Origin: Stenopsyche tienmushanensis
Taxonomy: Eukaryota; Arthropoda; Insecta; Trichoptera; Stenopsychidae
NCBI GenBank assembly: GCA_008973525.1
Contig: WACJ01000120.1
Coordinates: 744,001 to 808,000, forward strand
Direction of reading: 5' to 3'
DNA length: 64,000 bases
Made by a program: the position numbers and the translations under genes
Shown: in pieces, positions 1 to 10,933 of the stretch
How positions within the stretch are numbered: position 1 is the first letter of the stretch
Layout: the number at the start of each line of letters is the position of its first letter
The notes under the pieces: generated by a model
Database searches by the model: none
What the model saw: only the letters and a program-made list of their open reading frames with translations
Told to the model about the DNA's origin: nothing

Positions 1-445
1 TTTAGAGAATTCAAATTACTACCATTTCATGTTATTTTTTTAAATTGCAAATGGCAAAAAAGGCGAGAATTAAGCTGATCTCGTCCATATTAACCGGACT
101 TGTGGATTTCCATTTATTTCAGGTTCATGAAGCCTGAAAGAAAAACGATTGATTGAAAAAATGTGGCTTAAAATCGTTTTTTGCCTCTGAGCCGAAAAGT
201 TTTTGCAAAAAAAGCATCGAAGGACCGGCAAAGCGATAGGAAGGTGTGTTGAATAATGTGTATTGTAATCAAATTTTTGTCGTTTCCGAAAATTATGATT
301 GTTGAGAGCCGTTAACATTCAGAGAATTTCAAATACAAGGGTCGTCTGATAAGGGAATTTGTAGTGCTTTGTATCACATCTCCAATATTTTTATCGCGTT
401 GCTAAGTGTTGCAAATTAAGGTGGTACTCCTCATTCTATTTCCAG
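1..445. other. no gene recognised
   Basis: This AT-rich stretch has no open frame with recognisable motifs on either strand. A minus-strand frame of 82 codons (70-318) matches nothing I know and is probably chance. The last 25 bases form a pyrimidine-rich tract ending in AG, which could serve as a splice acceptor for the exon-like segment that follows. Confidence 0.5.
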
Positions 446-517
446 AGCCGTTTGTCTGTTGCTATACAAAGTGGGGTCAAGCCATCCTCCCAGTCTTATT
501 ATGATAGAAGCTCCCTC
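446..517 (+). CDS. exon-like segment, unrecognised gene (upstream gene, partial)
   Basis: A pyrimidine-rich tract ending in tccag (441-445) is followed by an open frame rich in Ser, Gln and Tyr. It reads SRLSVAIQSGVKPSSQSYYD and then RSSL up to a possible donor gtgtgt at 518. The composition is unlike the surrounding AT-rich noncoding DNA. Phase 0 is assumed at the acceptor. A second frame is also open across the segment, so the reading is not unique. I do not recognise the protein. It could be a late exon of a + strand gene lying mostly upstream of this window, or a chance frame. Confidence 0.25.
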
Positions 518-951
518 GTGTGTTATTACATTTATTACTCCACGTGCAAAAGTATTATTGATTTTTTTGAAACAGATTGATAGACTGTAAATTCAAACAT
601 GCCATTTGTGTTTAAAAAATAATTTCAGCGAGCCCTTTTATGCGAATTATTTATATTATGTTGTGTCTGACGTCTGAGAACAGATGGAGTAAATTACGTT
701 CAAAATGCGATCCGAGCTTCAAACCTGTTGAATACCGAGCATTAATAATGTTTGTAAAAAAAAAAAAATAACATGAATTGAAATTTATAAAAAAGTTCTT
801 AATTGTGTCTGTAAATTCAAAAAAATAGCGTAGGGGTTTTCTAAATTTTAAATAATGCGTTGATGTCTATTCATTAAAGATTTAAGGATTTATTTAAATG
901 CCAAAATATTTTTGATACAGGTGATATTGAATTTTTCTATTTTTCCAACAG

Positions 952-1052
952 ATGGTATTGATAACTTGAGATTAGAGGACGCTGTATTTCCCGTATCCAC
1001 CTCGAATGGACCAGAGAGCGTCGGGACTCCGACAAAGGTGGATGTGAACTAA
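952..1052 (+). CDS. probable terminal coding exon, unrecognised gene
   Basis: The tract atttttctatttttccaacag ends at 951 and is a strong splice acceptor. The only frame open afterwards starts with two bases completing a split codon. It then encodes about 32 residues beginning GIDNLRLEDAVFPVSTSNGP and ending GTPTKVDVN before a TAA at 1050-1052. The hydrophilic, low-lysine composition and G+C-richer third positions differ from flanking DNA. I read it as the C-terminus of a + strand gene whose earlier exons lie upstream. It has a possible internal donor (aaag|gtggat), so it might also be spliced onward. The family is not recognised. Confidence 0.4.
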
Positions 1053-1622
1053 GAAAAGTTCCGTGCTTAAAGTGTATCATATACCATTTGGCAAGCTTGC
1101 AGATATTGCTAAAATAGGTAATTTATCAAATATTTTATCGGAAACATTTCTTTCAATATTTTATTTTTATTTTAATGAACATATTACGATTGCGAGCGAA
1201 ACGAAATATTCACATGCTGATATCCTCAATATGCTTAAATATTGAAATAATCGAACTATTTTACATATTTATCGAGAACAATGATTAATTGAAGTGTTGC
1301 GCATACATTTTTAAGACCGAAATTAATCAATAGCTCAGTAGGGGCTGCCATTTTGAATTTGCATTTTCCAAAATGGAAGCCTTTGCAGCTAATGCAGACG
1401 CATAGCAACTCAACCGCCCGATTGCAACAAACAATTTCAACATGTTTTATTATATTTAATATGGATTTATTGTTTTGAATGAATGGCAAGCGAGATCCCA
1501 TGATAACATATGGATCAATTTGCAATGCGTTAAAATTTGTTTAGTTATTTACATACCATGACTTCAGCGTATCTAATCGATGCTTGCTTTGTATAACTTT
1601 TTAGTGTTTTGTCCAGCATAAG

Positions 1623-1701
1623 GAATCAATGAAGATATACAACCAAGTCATTCCAACGACCATAGCAGCCTGGAAGTGAGTCAGAATAGAAGACCTTTCG
1701 A
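1623..1701 (+). CDS. exon-like segment with GTAAGT donor, unrecognised gene
   Basis: The segment ends at a consensus donor GTAAGT (1702-1707). With an acceptor after the AG at 1621-1622, two bases complete a split codon and 25 codons follow, starting INEDIQPSHSNDHSSLEVSQ and ending NRRPF, with two bases left over. The residues look like a disordered tail of a real protein. The entry phase equals that of the 952-1052 exon, so the two could be alternative exons. The weakness is an AG six bases upstream (1615-1616); using it would bring in a stop in this frame. The family is unknown. Confidence 0.3.
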
Positions 1702-2054
1702 GTAAGTGTGACCCAATTTCTAAATATATCTGCGTTTAATATTTAAAAAAAAAAAACATGCAAAATTTCCATTTAGTATAACAATCTGTGCAGAATATTT
1801 GAGATATCCAATGATATATTTAAAATTATTAGATCCAAATTGCGATGTCTGTCTGTTTCTTATGTGTGTGCTTCCGTGGGAACGCTTATTTATTCTATCA
1901 CTGAAGCATAAAAAATATCTTTATTTACATTTTAATAATATATAATTTATTTGCTCGAACGAATTTCATTAAAAAAAAGTTCAATAATAAGTTTTAATTC
2001 AATTTATTAGATCTCAGATTTATGTATTAAATTGTCAGATTATACAAGATATTT

Positions 2055-2155
2055 TTCACATGGACCGACAAAATTTTTTTGAGAGTTAATGGCGTCTTTT
2101 GCTACATTTCCCACATAAGTTCTAAGTGTCAGGGTTGTCGAAATAGATATCTTTT
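2055..2155. repeat. dispersed repeat, copy 1 (inverted partner at 15893-16006)
   Basis: About 100 bases here, including the motif catggaccgacaaaat and gtcagggttgtcgaaat, recur as a reverse complement at 15893-16006 with roughly 80 percent identity by eye. No coding capacity or terminal repeat was found. It is an interspersed repeat of unknown class, present at least twice in the window. Confidence 0.6.
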
Positions 2156-2216
2156 CAACATTTTGATTCAAAATTTCGCCTTCAGATTGTCATAATTTTT
2201 AATCTGTAGTCGTAAT

Positions 2217-3231
2217 TAGGGAATCCAATCCCGAGCCAAAATTTCGATCCCAGGATTTCGGGATTTCATTAGACAATCCCGGGACCAGTCCCGGGATTCC
2301 GGGATTGGGATTTTCAATATTTTAAGAAATTACCTTGATGAATTTGATCAAAAAATTACTAATCAGTCCATTTGTTCAATATAAAAAATCATTTGAAGGC
2401 CAAAGAATTTTATTTATTTAAGAAAAGATAAAAATACAATTCAAAAATAGATAAATAAAACACTAAAAAATTCAAATATTATTTTGAAAATATACCCGAA
2501 GTAACATTAACATTAAACATTAGTGTTTCGTCATTTAGTCTGGATCTGATTTTGGAAGTCAAACAACTTGCTGCTGAAAATGCACGCTCAGCCTCCACAC
2601 TCGTTGGAGGTATCGTCATCAGATATTTAAATGCTAGTTCGAGCTGATAACCGCGTGAGCCCTCATTTTCGTATAACAACATTAATGTGACTGATAAAAT
2701 TCTTTTCTGCTGAGACACAGACTAAAAATCGCAAAATTCCCGATTTCCCGACAAATTATTTATTTCCGTCGCTGCAGTTGAATACTTATGTACTATAATA
2801 CTTTGATGTGATTTGTAATTATATTACGGAGGAATACAAAAATTCTGAACCCTGTATCTATTATATTTCATATCGATATTCCCATTATTCTTCGAGGTGT
2901 AGTAAATACATCACCGGTGGGAAAGGTAAATATAACAATTTTAAAAACATACATGTACGCTATATATGTATACACAGATTAGACAGTCACTGCTCCTATG
3001 CGTCGCCTAAGTTCGCCAATTAGTAATTACGCCACTGTTTCCAAGCGTTCAGATTTCGTTGAGAATGTCTCGATTTAGTAGCCTTCATCGTGTTGGTAAG
3101 GTGTACGATTTCTGTTAGATAAAAATTTCAATCCCGGGATTTTCGGGATTACGTTTTCTAATCCCGGGATTCTTAAGTACCTAAAACTGTCTGGGATCCC
3201 GGGATTCGAGATCCCGGGATTAGATTCCCTA
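2217..3231 (-). mobile_element. non-autonomous hAT element, copy 1
   Basis: The element is 1015 bp long. Its terminal inverted repeats start TAGGGAATC and end GATTCCCTA, with subterminal arrays of AATCCCGGGATT-like motifs at both ends. The flanking 8-mers gtcgtaat and atcgtgat match at 6 of 8 positions, consistent with an aged hAT target duplication. On the minus strand at 2479-2718 it keeps a hAT C-terminal dimerisation (hATC) fragment with YLMTIPPTSVEAERAFSAAS and KIRSRL. The rest of the transposase is missing, so this copy depends on a full-length relative. Copies 2 (11977-13091) and 3 (22621-26846) are collinear with it. Confidence 0.88.
2479..2718 (-). pseudogene. hAT transposase C-terminal fragment (hATC domain)
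   Basis: The frame has 79 codons. Residues around 30-65 carry the hATC signature: PPTSVEAERAFSAAS followed by KIRSRLNDETL. In full transposases this region mediates dimerisation and supplies the final catalytic Glu (here in AERAFS). No BED finger, RNase-H core or CxxH motif precedes it, and the frame stops right at the domain. It is a leftover inside the non-autonomous element and is not expected to act alone. A near-identical frame in the opposite orientation sits in copy 2 at 12561-12836. Confidence 0.85.
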
Positions 3232-3717
3232 ATCGTGATCGTGACATTTCTATAGTTAGGCCAGCTTTTGTATGCCAGTGTCATGAACCTCCACATTGAC
3301 AGTTTTTTGAATTCTGAGATATAGCGAAACATCCACATATTATCCCCCGTCACGATAAAGCCCATAAAAGCTTTTCCCTTCTATAAAAAATGATTCAAAA
3401 ATTCAAATTATGAGCATTCTGGGCACTCATCTTGCACACAACAGCTTGTAATTAAGTTTTTCCGACACACTATCACCAAGGAGACTTCGAGAAATGTCAG
3501 GAAATTTATCATGAATTTATTTTATGCACAAGATCGTCATAAATCACTTACGGTCTCCCACTTTTTGTCTAGTAGTTATAACAAGGTAATTTTTAATGTA
3601 AGAAAAGTGTCCAATATAAACTATATTCAACTAGTAAAACCGCGTTCTAACTATTGTAAATACTGATTTTCACTATAACATATACATATTTTTCTAAACC
3701 ATTTAATCTTTATACAG

Positions 3718-3795
3718 GTCTTTGTTGTGCCGGATTGAAGATATCTGCTTCAGAAAGTACTTGGTGGCGAAACAGAACTTTTTATAAAAAAAACG
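3718..3795 (+). CDS. exon-like segment, unrecognised gene
   Basis: An acceptor (tttatacag) precedes and a donor-like gtaaat follows. In the phase with two leading bases the segment is open and encodes CAGLKISASESTWWRNRTFY in its core, with one base left over. That base fits the entry phase of the next exon-like segment at 4265, where the joined codon would be Gly. A frame with one leading base is open until a stop near the end. The family is not recognised. The evidence is splice-site quality, phase agreement and composition only. Confidence 0.28.
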
Positions 3796-4264
3796 GTAAA
3801 TTTATTCACATATTTTTTTGGCATTTCTAACTGATATTTTTTAATCATTTCAAGATGAACTCACAGATTTGCTATAACTGATTGAAGCGTTTAATTAAAT
3901 ATTTTTTAAATTATTGCAAATTGTAATGTATATTTTGTCCTTATTTAGCTCTTACAATACGAAATGTAATGCTCATAAGATAAAATCAATATGAAACACG
4001 ATATGATCTCAATAATGTATAAAAGTCCTGTCGTGTCTCATATAGATATAGCGTTGTAACACCTTGTTATTCTCACATTGAATATTCCCATGCTATTGAT
4101 ATTTATAGATTTCTTGACAGTTTGCTATATCTTGTCGTATAAATACACGGCGATAATTTTGTTTTGCGACAAATAACAAGACTTGCGATGTATTGCTTGA
4201 ATAAATGTAATACATTACTTTAATACCAATTATTTAGTATTACAAATTTAATTTTTTATTTCAG

Positions 4265-4356
4265 GCTTGACTCCAATCCAGTTCAATTTGGCTGATGAAC
4301 ATACTAAAAAGGACATCATAATATCCCGTATAAGGCATTTAACAATACTTTTTTAA
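4265..4356 (+). CDS. exon-like segment, possible terminal exon
   Basis: This follows a strong acceptor (ttttttatttcag). With two leading bases the frame reads LTPIQFNLADEHTKKDIIIS and continues to a TAA at 4354-4356. There is also a possible donor (tccc|gtataa) at 4328. Phase matches the 3718-3795 segment. Ordered, charged residues make it more exon-like than typical AT-rich noise. I do not recognise the protein, and no homologous domain can be claimed. Confidence 0.28.
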
Positions 4357-5073
4357 ATAGGCGCTTTTGCTTAAGCTTTTCTTTTTGCCCAAAGCCAATT
4401 AATCCGATTTATGTTTGCAAATTATGAGATCAGTTTATATTTACTTAATTAAGAAGAGGATATACTTTTCGCTTGAAACGATTTTGTCCAGTATTGAGCA
4501 TATGTTAAGCGAATTATCGGAAGGATTTCACATGAATCAAACTCTACAAGAAGAAGACAAGCAAAGAAGCGTTTAAAAAAATATTGATCGTCTATCCAAT
4601 CGTCTGCGTACGAATAGCTTTTAACCAGCTTAAATAGCTTTTCTGCTGTTGAACCAATAGCTTTTCGGTCTTAATTCGCACGCTTTTTATCTGAAATAAG
4701 TTCAAGATGCTGAAAAAACGCGCATCCAAAAAAATCGTCTACGTAAAGAATGCACGCACATTCAAAAACATGATACACGATTCAAAAGAAATGCCTCAAT
4801 CGATGTTCGTCCATGGTATGAAAGTATGCCATCGACGTTTTTTCAAGATCGCAAAAGACATAATTTCGATAGTACAGACTGATCCAAACACAATCGTGTG
4901 CTACTATAAAGCCATATCAGATTCCCAATAATTGCATTCCAATCACAACCAAGATCTGAGTAATGTAAAGTTGAGAGGGAGGATGATATATTCTATTTAT
5001 GTTTTGATTGTTTATATCACAGTATTTCTGTTGTAACATACGTGTCGTTTTCTACTCTCAAATCAATATATTT
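4357..5073. other. no gene recognised; one 74-codon frame
   Basis: The only notable item is a + strand frame at 4707-4931 (74 codons, basic, starting MLKKRASKKIVYVKN). It has no motif I recognise and no splice signals at its ends. It could be a transposon remnant or chance. The rest is AT-rich sequence without structure I can name. Confidence 0.4.
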
Positions 5074-5178
5074 CAGGGCTTCGAACCGCTATGTTTTCCA
5101 ATTAGGTATTCGTTCCGATTCGGATCCAAATATTTATAAAGTTACGGCAAAAATAAAAGTTTTCGATTCGAAGCCTTG
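5074..5178. mobile_element. short foldback MITE (105 bp)
   Basis: The ends are inverted repeats: CAGGGCTTCGAA at the left and TTCGAAGCCTTG at the right. They match at 11 of 12 positions. A hAT-type end (CAGGG) is suggested. No clear 8-bp target duplication survives. There is no coding capacity. The upstream bases tatttcag mimic a splice acceptor, and the interior happens to be open in one frame, which could mislead a gene finder. Confidence 0.6.
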
Positions 5179-5660
5179 AAAAATATTTAATTAATTTTAG
5201 TATTATATATTGTTTTCATGAATTTTCTCAAATATTATATGTTGATATATAAAAGTCTTTAATCCTAAGTTAATCCAATCCACTCAGATGATTGTGTTTT
5301 ATTAATATTTTATTATAAATGTCTATTAATGATAGTTTTAAATTTTTTTCCAATGAATGTTAGAAATAATACAAGCATGTCTTGATGATGGTTTTTATAT
5401 TGATTAATAATCGGTTCTGCAAATATAACTGCCATATATATGATTTAATATATGCCAGTATTGATTATTTAAAAAAAAAGTCTTCGATGTATTTTCGATT
5501 ATCAATTAGATTATAATAGATTTTCTTAGAGAACATGTAGAAAGTTTCATTTCAAATCGCAAATTTTGTATTCAAAAAAAAATATTAAATAGTGTAAAAT
5601 TATCTGATGACTTGAGTCCCTTCAATTGATATCTTAAAACATTTGCATTGGGTCATATAT

Positions 5661-6330
5661 TAGGCGTATTGAAAAGTCTTTGCCGATTGTTTAAAAATTA
5701 AATTTATTTATTTGATTTTTCCATTTTTATTTAAAAGATCTTACTAAACATATTTTTCTTTGTTATTGCAAACTATTTCCTAAAGGTTTTCGTGTTTCTC
5801 AAATCCTCTTTTACATTAGTAGGACAAGTATTCTTGTTCGCCTTTTGGGGTCGTGCATTATCGTGTTGCAAAATCACTGAATTGTTTCTGATTAATTTTC
5901 ATCGTTTAACTCTCAATTTTTTGTTTATCCTTTCCATTTGCTAACAATACATATTTGCACTTATTGTTTCAGCAGGTTTCATAAATTCAAAATTAATAAT
6001 TCCTTGAATACTCCACCAAACGTACAAAATAATCTCGCGTGTCGTCAATTCAGGCTTCTAAGTCGGAAATGGTTTTTATTTCAACAAAAACCATTGATGT
6101 TTAAGACTTATGCTATCATAAACAACCCATTTTTCATCCCCAGTTATCAATTCGATGTATACAGGGACCAACTTTTTATTTTGACAACAAAACTTTGCAC
6201 GTTTTTCGTTGCTCTCCTTTGTTATCTTCGGACAGTTCGTGCGGCATCCAAACCCCCATTCGATTCATATTCCCAATACATTCATCTGCATTTTATAAAT
6301 CGGCAAGAACTTATCGGTACACCTAATACA
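5661..6330 (-). pseudogene. mariner transposase fossil
   Basis: Read on the minus strand, the segment contains LITGDEKWV (about 6123-6150) and, further along, ILQHDNARPQKANKNT (about 5820-5875). These hold the first and second catalytic Asp motifs of the mariner D,D34D transposase. Frameshifts and stops interrupt the frame throughout. The third Asp region (YSPDL) is absent, so part is deleted. The left end at 5661 (taggcgtattgaaaagtctt) resembles a mariner terminal repeat next to a TA. The upstream boundary near 6330 is approximate. It is a dead relic. Confidence 0.75.
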
Positions 6331-7239
6331 ATAAAACATAATAGAATTGCACATGATTGTATTGATGTATAAGTGTATTTTAATAAAATGCAATTGCATT
6401 TTTCACTGTGTATTTTTGTTTAATAATCAATAGCATCTGTTTGTGAAATTTGTATTAGTCATCATATAAAATAAATGTTTGTAAACTTTAAAAAAAAATC
6501 TTTGTAAAATGATTAAATTTTGAGAAATAAATTTAATTATCGATATTTCAGACTTTTTTTCAACTCCAATTCTCAATTAAAAAAAATAGTTACGCCGACA
6601 ATATTGCTTTAAACTTGAAGAAAAAGGCAATTCAGGTTGTTGAATACAATGACTTATTTAATATTTTTGCACACCTTGTCATTGAACGCATCCAATTAAA
6701 TTATATCTAGATTATATCGAAAAATAATAATATATTAGCTCACATTTGCTTTGGTGCCATTATCTATAATTTCAGGTGAAATTTACAACGATTATACAAG
6801 GTCTTATAACGTTTCTTGGAATTGTTTATTCAATGCCCACGATATAGCTTTCTTAGAAATTAGGAACAATATTGTTTTGAATTGATAGATAGACAGTAAA
6901 TGGAATATTTTTGGCCATAATTAATCTAATAAGTGCTACATATTTTCACATGGATCTTCCAATACAATGAAACTGAAACGAAACGATGACTAATGCGTAG
7001 AAAAAAACACCCTTACCAGTGCCGAAATCCACATTCAAGGTCGCCTTGTTTATTTTATTTGACATTGAGGGTGTATTTACGAAACAGTAAGGTACGAATA
7101 TAACGAAATACAAATATTTTTACTTAATTCGTCTGTCAATTGGCTAATGAGGACCTTGTACATATTTCGTATAAATTATATCATTTATTTCGAATTTTCT
7201 TCATACAGCTCATTGAATAAAAACGCCTATACTTTTGAT
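6331..7239. other. no gene recognised
   Basis: The stretch is AT-rich with poly-A and poly-T runs. No open frame with known motifs, no tRNA-like fold and no terminal repeats were seen. Confidence 0.5.
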
Positions 7240-7243
7240 TTAA

Positions 7244-8161
7244 GGCGTCTTCTCACTTTAGGCGCCTCAAAAATAGGCTATTTTCACGATTTTTTTTCGA
7301 GGATTTTCGCTAAAAATTATGATATAAAATGGATCTTATGTAATAAACACATCTTTCAAGTACATAAAAAAAAATATTTTTATTTTTTTGAACAATTATT
7401 ATAATAAAACAGTAGCATCGAAAAACCCGTGTAGAAATGTTATGTTCGTGGCTTGTTGATGGTATCTCCGAGATGGGTCATTTGAAACAAAAAAATAAAA
7501 CAGTTTTAGATTCAGTATATCAGTGGCTATAGCGCATATCATCAGATTTTTGATATTCGCGAAAGTAACAAAATGGCGCACGTTTTACGAAAAAGTAAAA
7601 AAAAAACGCGTTTTTTTGCAGATTTTTGTAAAAAAAAATACTTAAAATCAAAATTTCAAAAATTTGATGATATGCGCTATAGCTATAACTATGAAAAATA
7701 TGTCATTCAAATTTCATGACAATCGGCCGGATAGTTTCCGAAATTTCATCAACAAGCCACTGAAAAACCTTGTTTTGAGATAAACGCGTTAAAAGTTTTG
7801 GTTGCAGAAAAATTGCCCAGACACAGCCGTTGAAAAACTCGTTGTTATTTTGGGTATTTCCTCCGAAGATCTTCATAAATTGGTTTCAAAACCTCGTGAA
7901 CATCCTCAGCTAGAGCAGAAGGATGTTTAAAAGTTTCTATCTGATTGTTTTTTACCACTTTCTTGTACTTGCACCATGAGTTGGAACAATACGTATGCAG
8001 TCGGGTGCTCTCAGGTAGTCACCTAACGATCGCCCAAAAATGTAGTTAGACTCGTTCGATCTTTATGAAATTTTGATATAACATTTTTGAAGATATGTAC
8101 TTTCAAAATTTAAAATAAAATAAAAATCGATTTTTTTAAATTTGTAAAGTGAGAAGACGCC
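7244..8161. mobile_element. 918-bp foldback element with TTAA flanks (piggyBac-type MITE?)
   Basis: The ends are perfect 17-bp inverted repeats, GGCGTCTTCTCACTTTA at 7244-7260 and its reverse complement at 8145-8161. Each is flanked by TTAA (7240-7243 and 8162-8165). The interior is a long imperfect palindrome. GTGGCTTGTTGATG at 7448-7461 pairs with 7747-7760, and the ATAGCGCATATCATCA region near 7529 pairs with one near 7665. The centre is near 7600, in A- and T-runs. There is no coding capacity. TTAA duplication is the mark of piggyBac elements, but the repeat itself does not begin like canonical piggyBac ends, so the superfamily is inferred. Confidence 0.8.
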
Positions 8162-8165
8162 TTAA

Positions 8166-9196
8166 TTCACATTACGATTATGGTAATTATTTACTAAAAA
8201 AGATCATCCATGAAGGCTGTTTGGAATGATTGCAGACATTGAAAATTGTAGTGTAGACTGATTATCTACGCTTGTAAATTCATATATATTTAAGAAGAAA
8301 GCAAGTAAAAATATTTAAATTAATTTAATTGAACTTGAAAGTTTGTTTATTTTACAAAAGGATAAATAACAAAAGGGGTGATCAAAGTCTACAAGCCATT
8401 TCTCCTATACCATCCAATTTGTATCTAAATTTACCATCTATTCATCCTGTTGATTAGCAATTTTTCGTCAAATAAAAGCATATGATGAATACATCGGTTT
8501 TAATGTGATTAGCAATGTAATATTGAGGGTGATTATTATCTGGATCGATGATTATATTAGATATATTTTTTTATTATCCCTTTTTACTAACTATTTTTAT
8601 ATTAGCCACCTTTAATAATATATAAACAATGAACAAAATTATGATACACGATTGAATATTATTGCAAAAATGTTGAACATTTCTTGTAAAATTTTATGAT
8701 AATATTTTCCTCATTGCAATAAGAGTGCAATAAAATACAGTTGCATATAATGTCTCATAATCTTTAGAACAATCATCAGTCGTGACTCGTCTGTATGCAT
8801 CGAATATTTGCATTAGTCAAGCAAAGTAAGATGGTATTAAATTTTAATAGACGTGGAAATGGTTATTTTAGTTGGAAGATCTTTAAATTATGGCAATTAA
8901 TGTAAAAATGTATATATTGAATCGAATATTAAATAAAATGAACACGGTAGAAGTTAAACTTATCAGCTCATATGAAAAGATGATTTTGTGTTTTTTTCCA
9001 TTTATAAATGAAAATTGTTAAATACAATATGAAGGTGTGTTTGTGTAATATATAATAAAATAGATACACTACTGGTCTACTGGTTGCTTTGTGCTACGTT
9101 GCATATCTACGATAAATTCGTCGGAGACCAAAAACGATTAATCTTTTCGGATCAACAGCACACCAACCAAATGTCGATAATATTAATTAATTAAAT
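8166..9196. other. no gene recognised
   Basis: AT-rich DNA with no coding-like frame, no repeats matching others in the window, and no RNA gene found. Confidence 0.5.
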
Positions 9197-9461
9197 ATCA
9201 TCATCATCATAGTGCAGCCACTAACAGTCCACTGCAGAACTATGGGCCTCTTCAATATCCATTCACAGGAAGGGGTTACATCCATTTCGTCTGTATCATA
9301 CATTCACCTCCTCGTTCGCTCGATATTGAAGGTAGCATTACCACCGAGTTTTGTTTCGAACGTTCACCCAACGGGTATCCTGAGTGAACGTATTGACGAA
9401 CGCTTTCGCAATCGTCTCGATAAGGAATGTGGAAGGTTTGTAAAGACTGAGTAGTTTTCAT
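9197..9461 (-). mobile_element. RTE-type LINE/SINE 3' end with CAT-repeat tail
   Basis: A run of CAT units (9197-9210) is followed by tgcagccactaacagtccac and tgcagaactatgggcctc. This is the arrangement of many insect RTE LINE (or RTE-mobilised SINE) 3' ends, read as reverse complement: a conserved tail motif with a short ATG-type microsatellite at the extreme 3' end. The element is therefore in minus orientation. A 61-codon minus frame inside (9276-9461) shows no protein motif. The upstream boundary is uncertain. Confidence 0.55.
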
Positions 9462-10724
9462 AGGAGATGGTGGAAAACTACTCTAGACGACCTTTTTGAC
9501 TCTACTGAAAAGGGCTTTCTGGAGTACAAGGAGTCCAGTCCCCCCTTTCCTCGCTAGGGCGTTGCCGGGGTAGGGTGAAGACAGACGTGACGCTTGAGTG
9601 CATCTCGGATTCGCTCCTACACCAACTGAGGGTGTCTCCCCGTCACCGTACAACTTACCCGAGCGAATTCGAAACTGAGTGGTTTCGCCATCATTTCAGG
9701 TTGCCCCTCTCAGTTCGGCGATTACAAAACGATATAGAAGTCAACGGAAGACAATTTTGTTTACGTTGCAAAGTGAAGTTCCTCATATGCATCTCTTCGA
9801 GGCCGTCTCTTTGATGTTCTTCTTGTCCTTGTTCTGTTCCTAAAAAATCTTGGTTCCGAACCGATACGGTTCATCATGCTCCATATTTTTGGGTAGGATC
9901 GACTATGTAACGAATAGCGAGTGATAAGCAAGTCTTGATTTGTAAAAGTAGCAGTGAATAGTAGTTAAACTAAGTATTAGCTTGCTGTTAAAAGAGTATT
10001 TAAGTATTTACTCTGTAAATACGTATAAGTAAAGTGGCCAATAATTAAAATACATAAAATCGTATAAGCATAGTAGTTAGGAGTAGTCAGATGTCGTTAG
10101 GCCTCAAAGAAGTATTAGTCAAATTGTATTAGCAAAGGGTAATTATGTCGCATCAAAGTATTCGAACTTCGGCGTTTAGTGTCAACTGGGCACAATCAAA
10201 CAATATTTAATTGGTCAGACTGGGAGCAAACTGGAAAAAAAATAGACAGAACTGGAACAAACAAATAGGTTAAAGTAACGTATCAAGTAATATCAACTAG
10301 TCAGGTCCACATCAAAAAAATCAAATGGCTCCACAGTCAAGACTGTATTATGGGAGCAGTCGAAACAGCACTTTGGCGGTCGGACCGCGAGTCTAGTTGT
10401 GCAGGTTTGTCTTCTGGTCCCAGTGTTCCCACGTTTATGTGACAATAGAAAGCTGATGTGTGCGAGTATTTGTTAATTCACTTACCTTGAAAGCTTGGAT
10501 TTTTATGTCTTACTTGCGTTATTGTCAGTTCATCTCAAGTAATGCGGATGAGATGTTCCATTTTTTGTGCAGATGTAATATGCACAAAAACAATGTTTTT
10601 CGGTGTCACTCGCGAATTTTACATATAAGTGTAGTCGGCGTTTCGTCAGAGCGTATGAATCAATTATAATAATATAAAAGTAAATTAATAAATTAAAATT
10701 ATACGATTTTCGATTTTTTTTCAA
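9462..10724. repeat. unclassified repeat-like segment, relatively G+C-rich at its start
   Basis: From about 9470 to 9830 the base composition is clearly richer in G+C than the surroundings (for example gggcgttgccggggtaggg). Short open frames (9575-9814) carry no motif. The following 900 bp have many short imperfect internal repeats (aagta, tagtta, gtattag) but no terminal repeat I can define. It is probably an eroded retroelement, and I cannot name the class. Confidence 0.3.
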
Positions 10725-10812
10725 AATTCAAATAAATAAAAACAAAAGCCAACTTGGTACGATACAAATGTACATCGATAATGTTGCCGAAAAGGCTATT
10801 AATTATCCGTTT
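10725..10812. repeat. direct repeat, left unit (partner 10934-11025)
   Basis: About 88 bp, from aattcaaataaataaaaac through gccgaaaaggctattaat, recurs in the same orientation 210 bp downstream with about 88 percent identity by eye. The units could be a tandem duplication or remains of short direct terminal repeats. No coding content. Confidence 0.7.
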
Positions 10813-10933
10813 TTTTTTTTACTGCGATTACACACTGTTGGGACACTAACAATACAACCGACTGCGAGGAGTACTCGCACAAGCCCTAATAGTATATTTA
10901 CCGTGTACAACTCGTGGAATTCGATTTTTCAAA

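Noticed and set aside
5086..5166. Coding exon after aatatatttcag
   Set aside because: The open frame lies entirely within a foldback MITE whose ends are inverted repeats.
9197..9210. CRISPR-like or satellite repeat (CAT units)
   Set aside because: Only four and a half trinucleotide units; best explained as the tail of an RTE-type retroelement.
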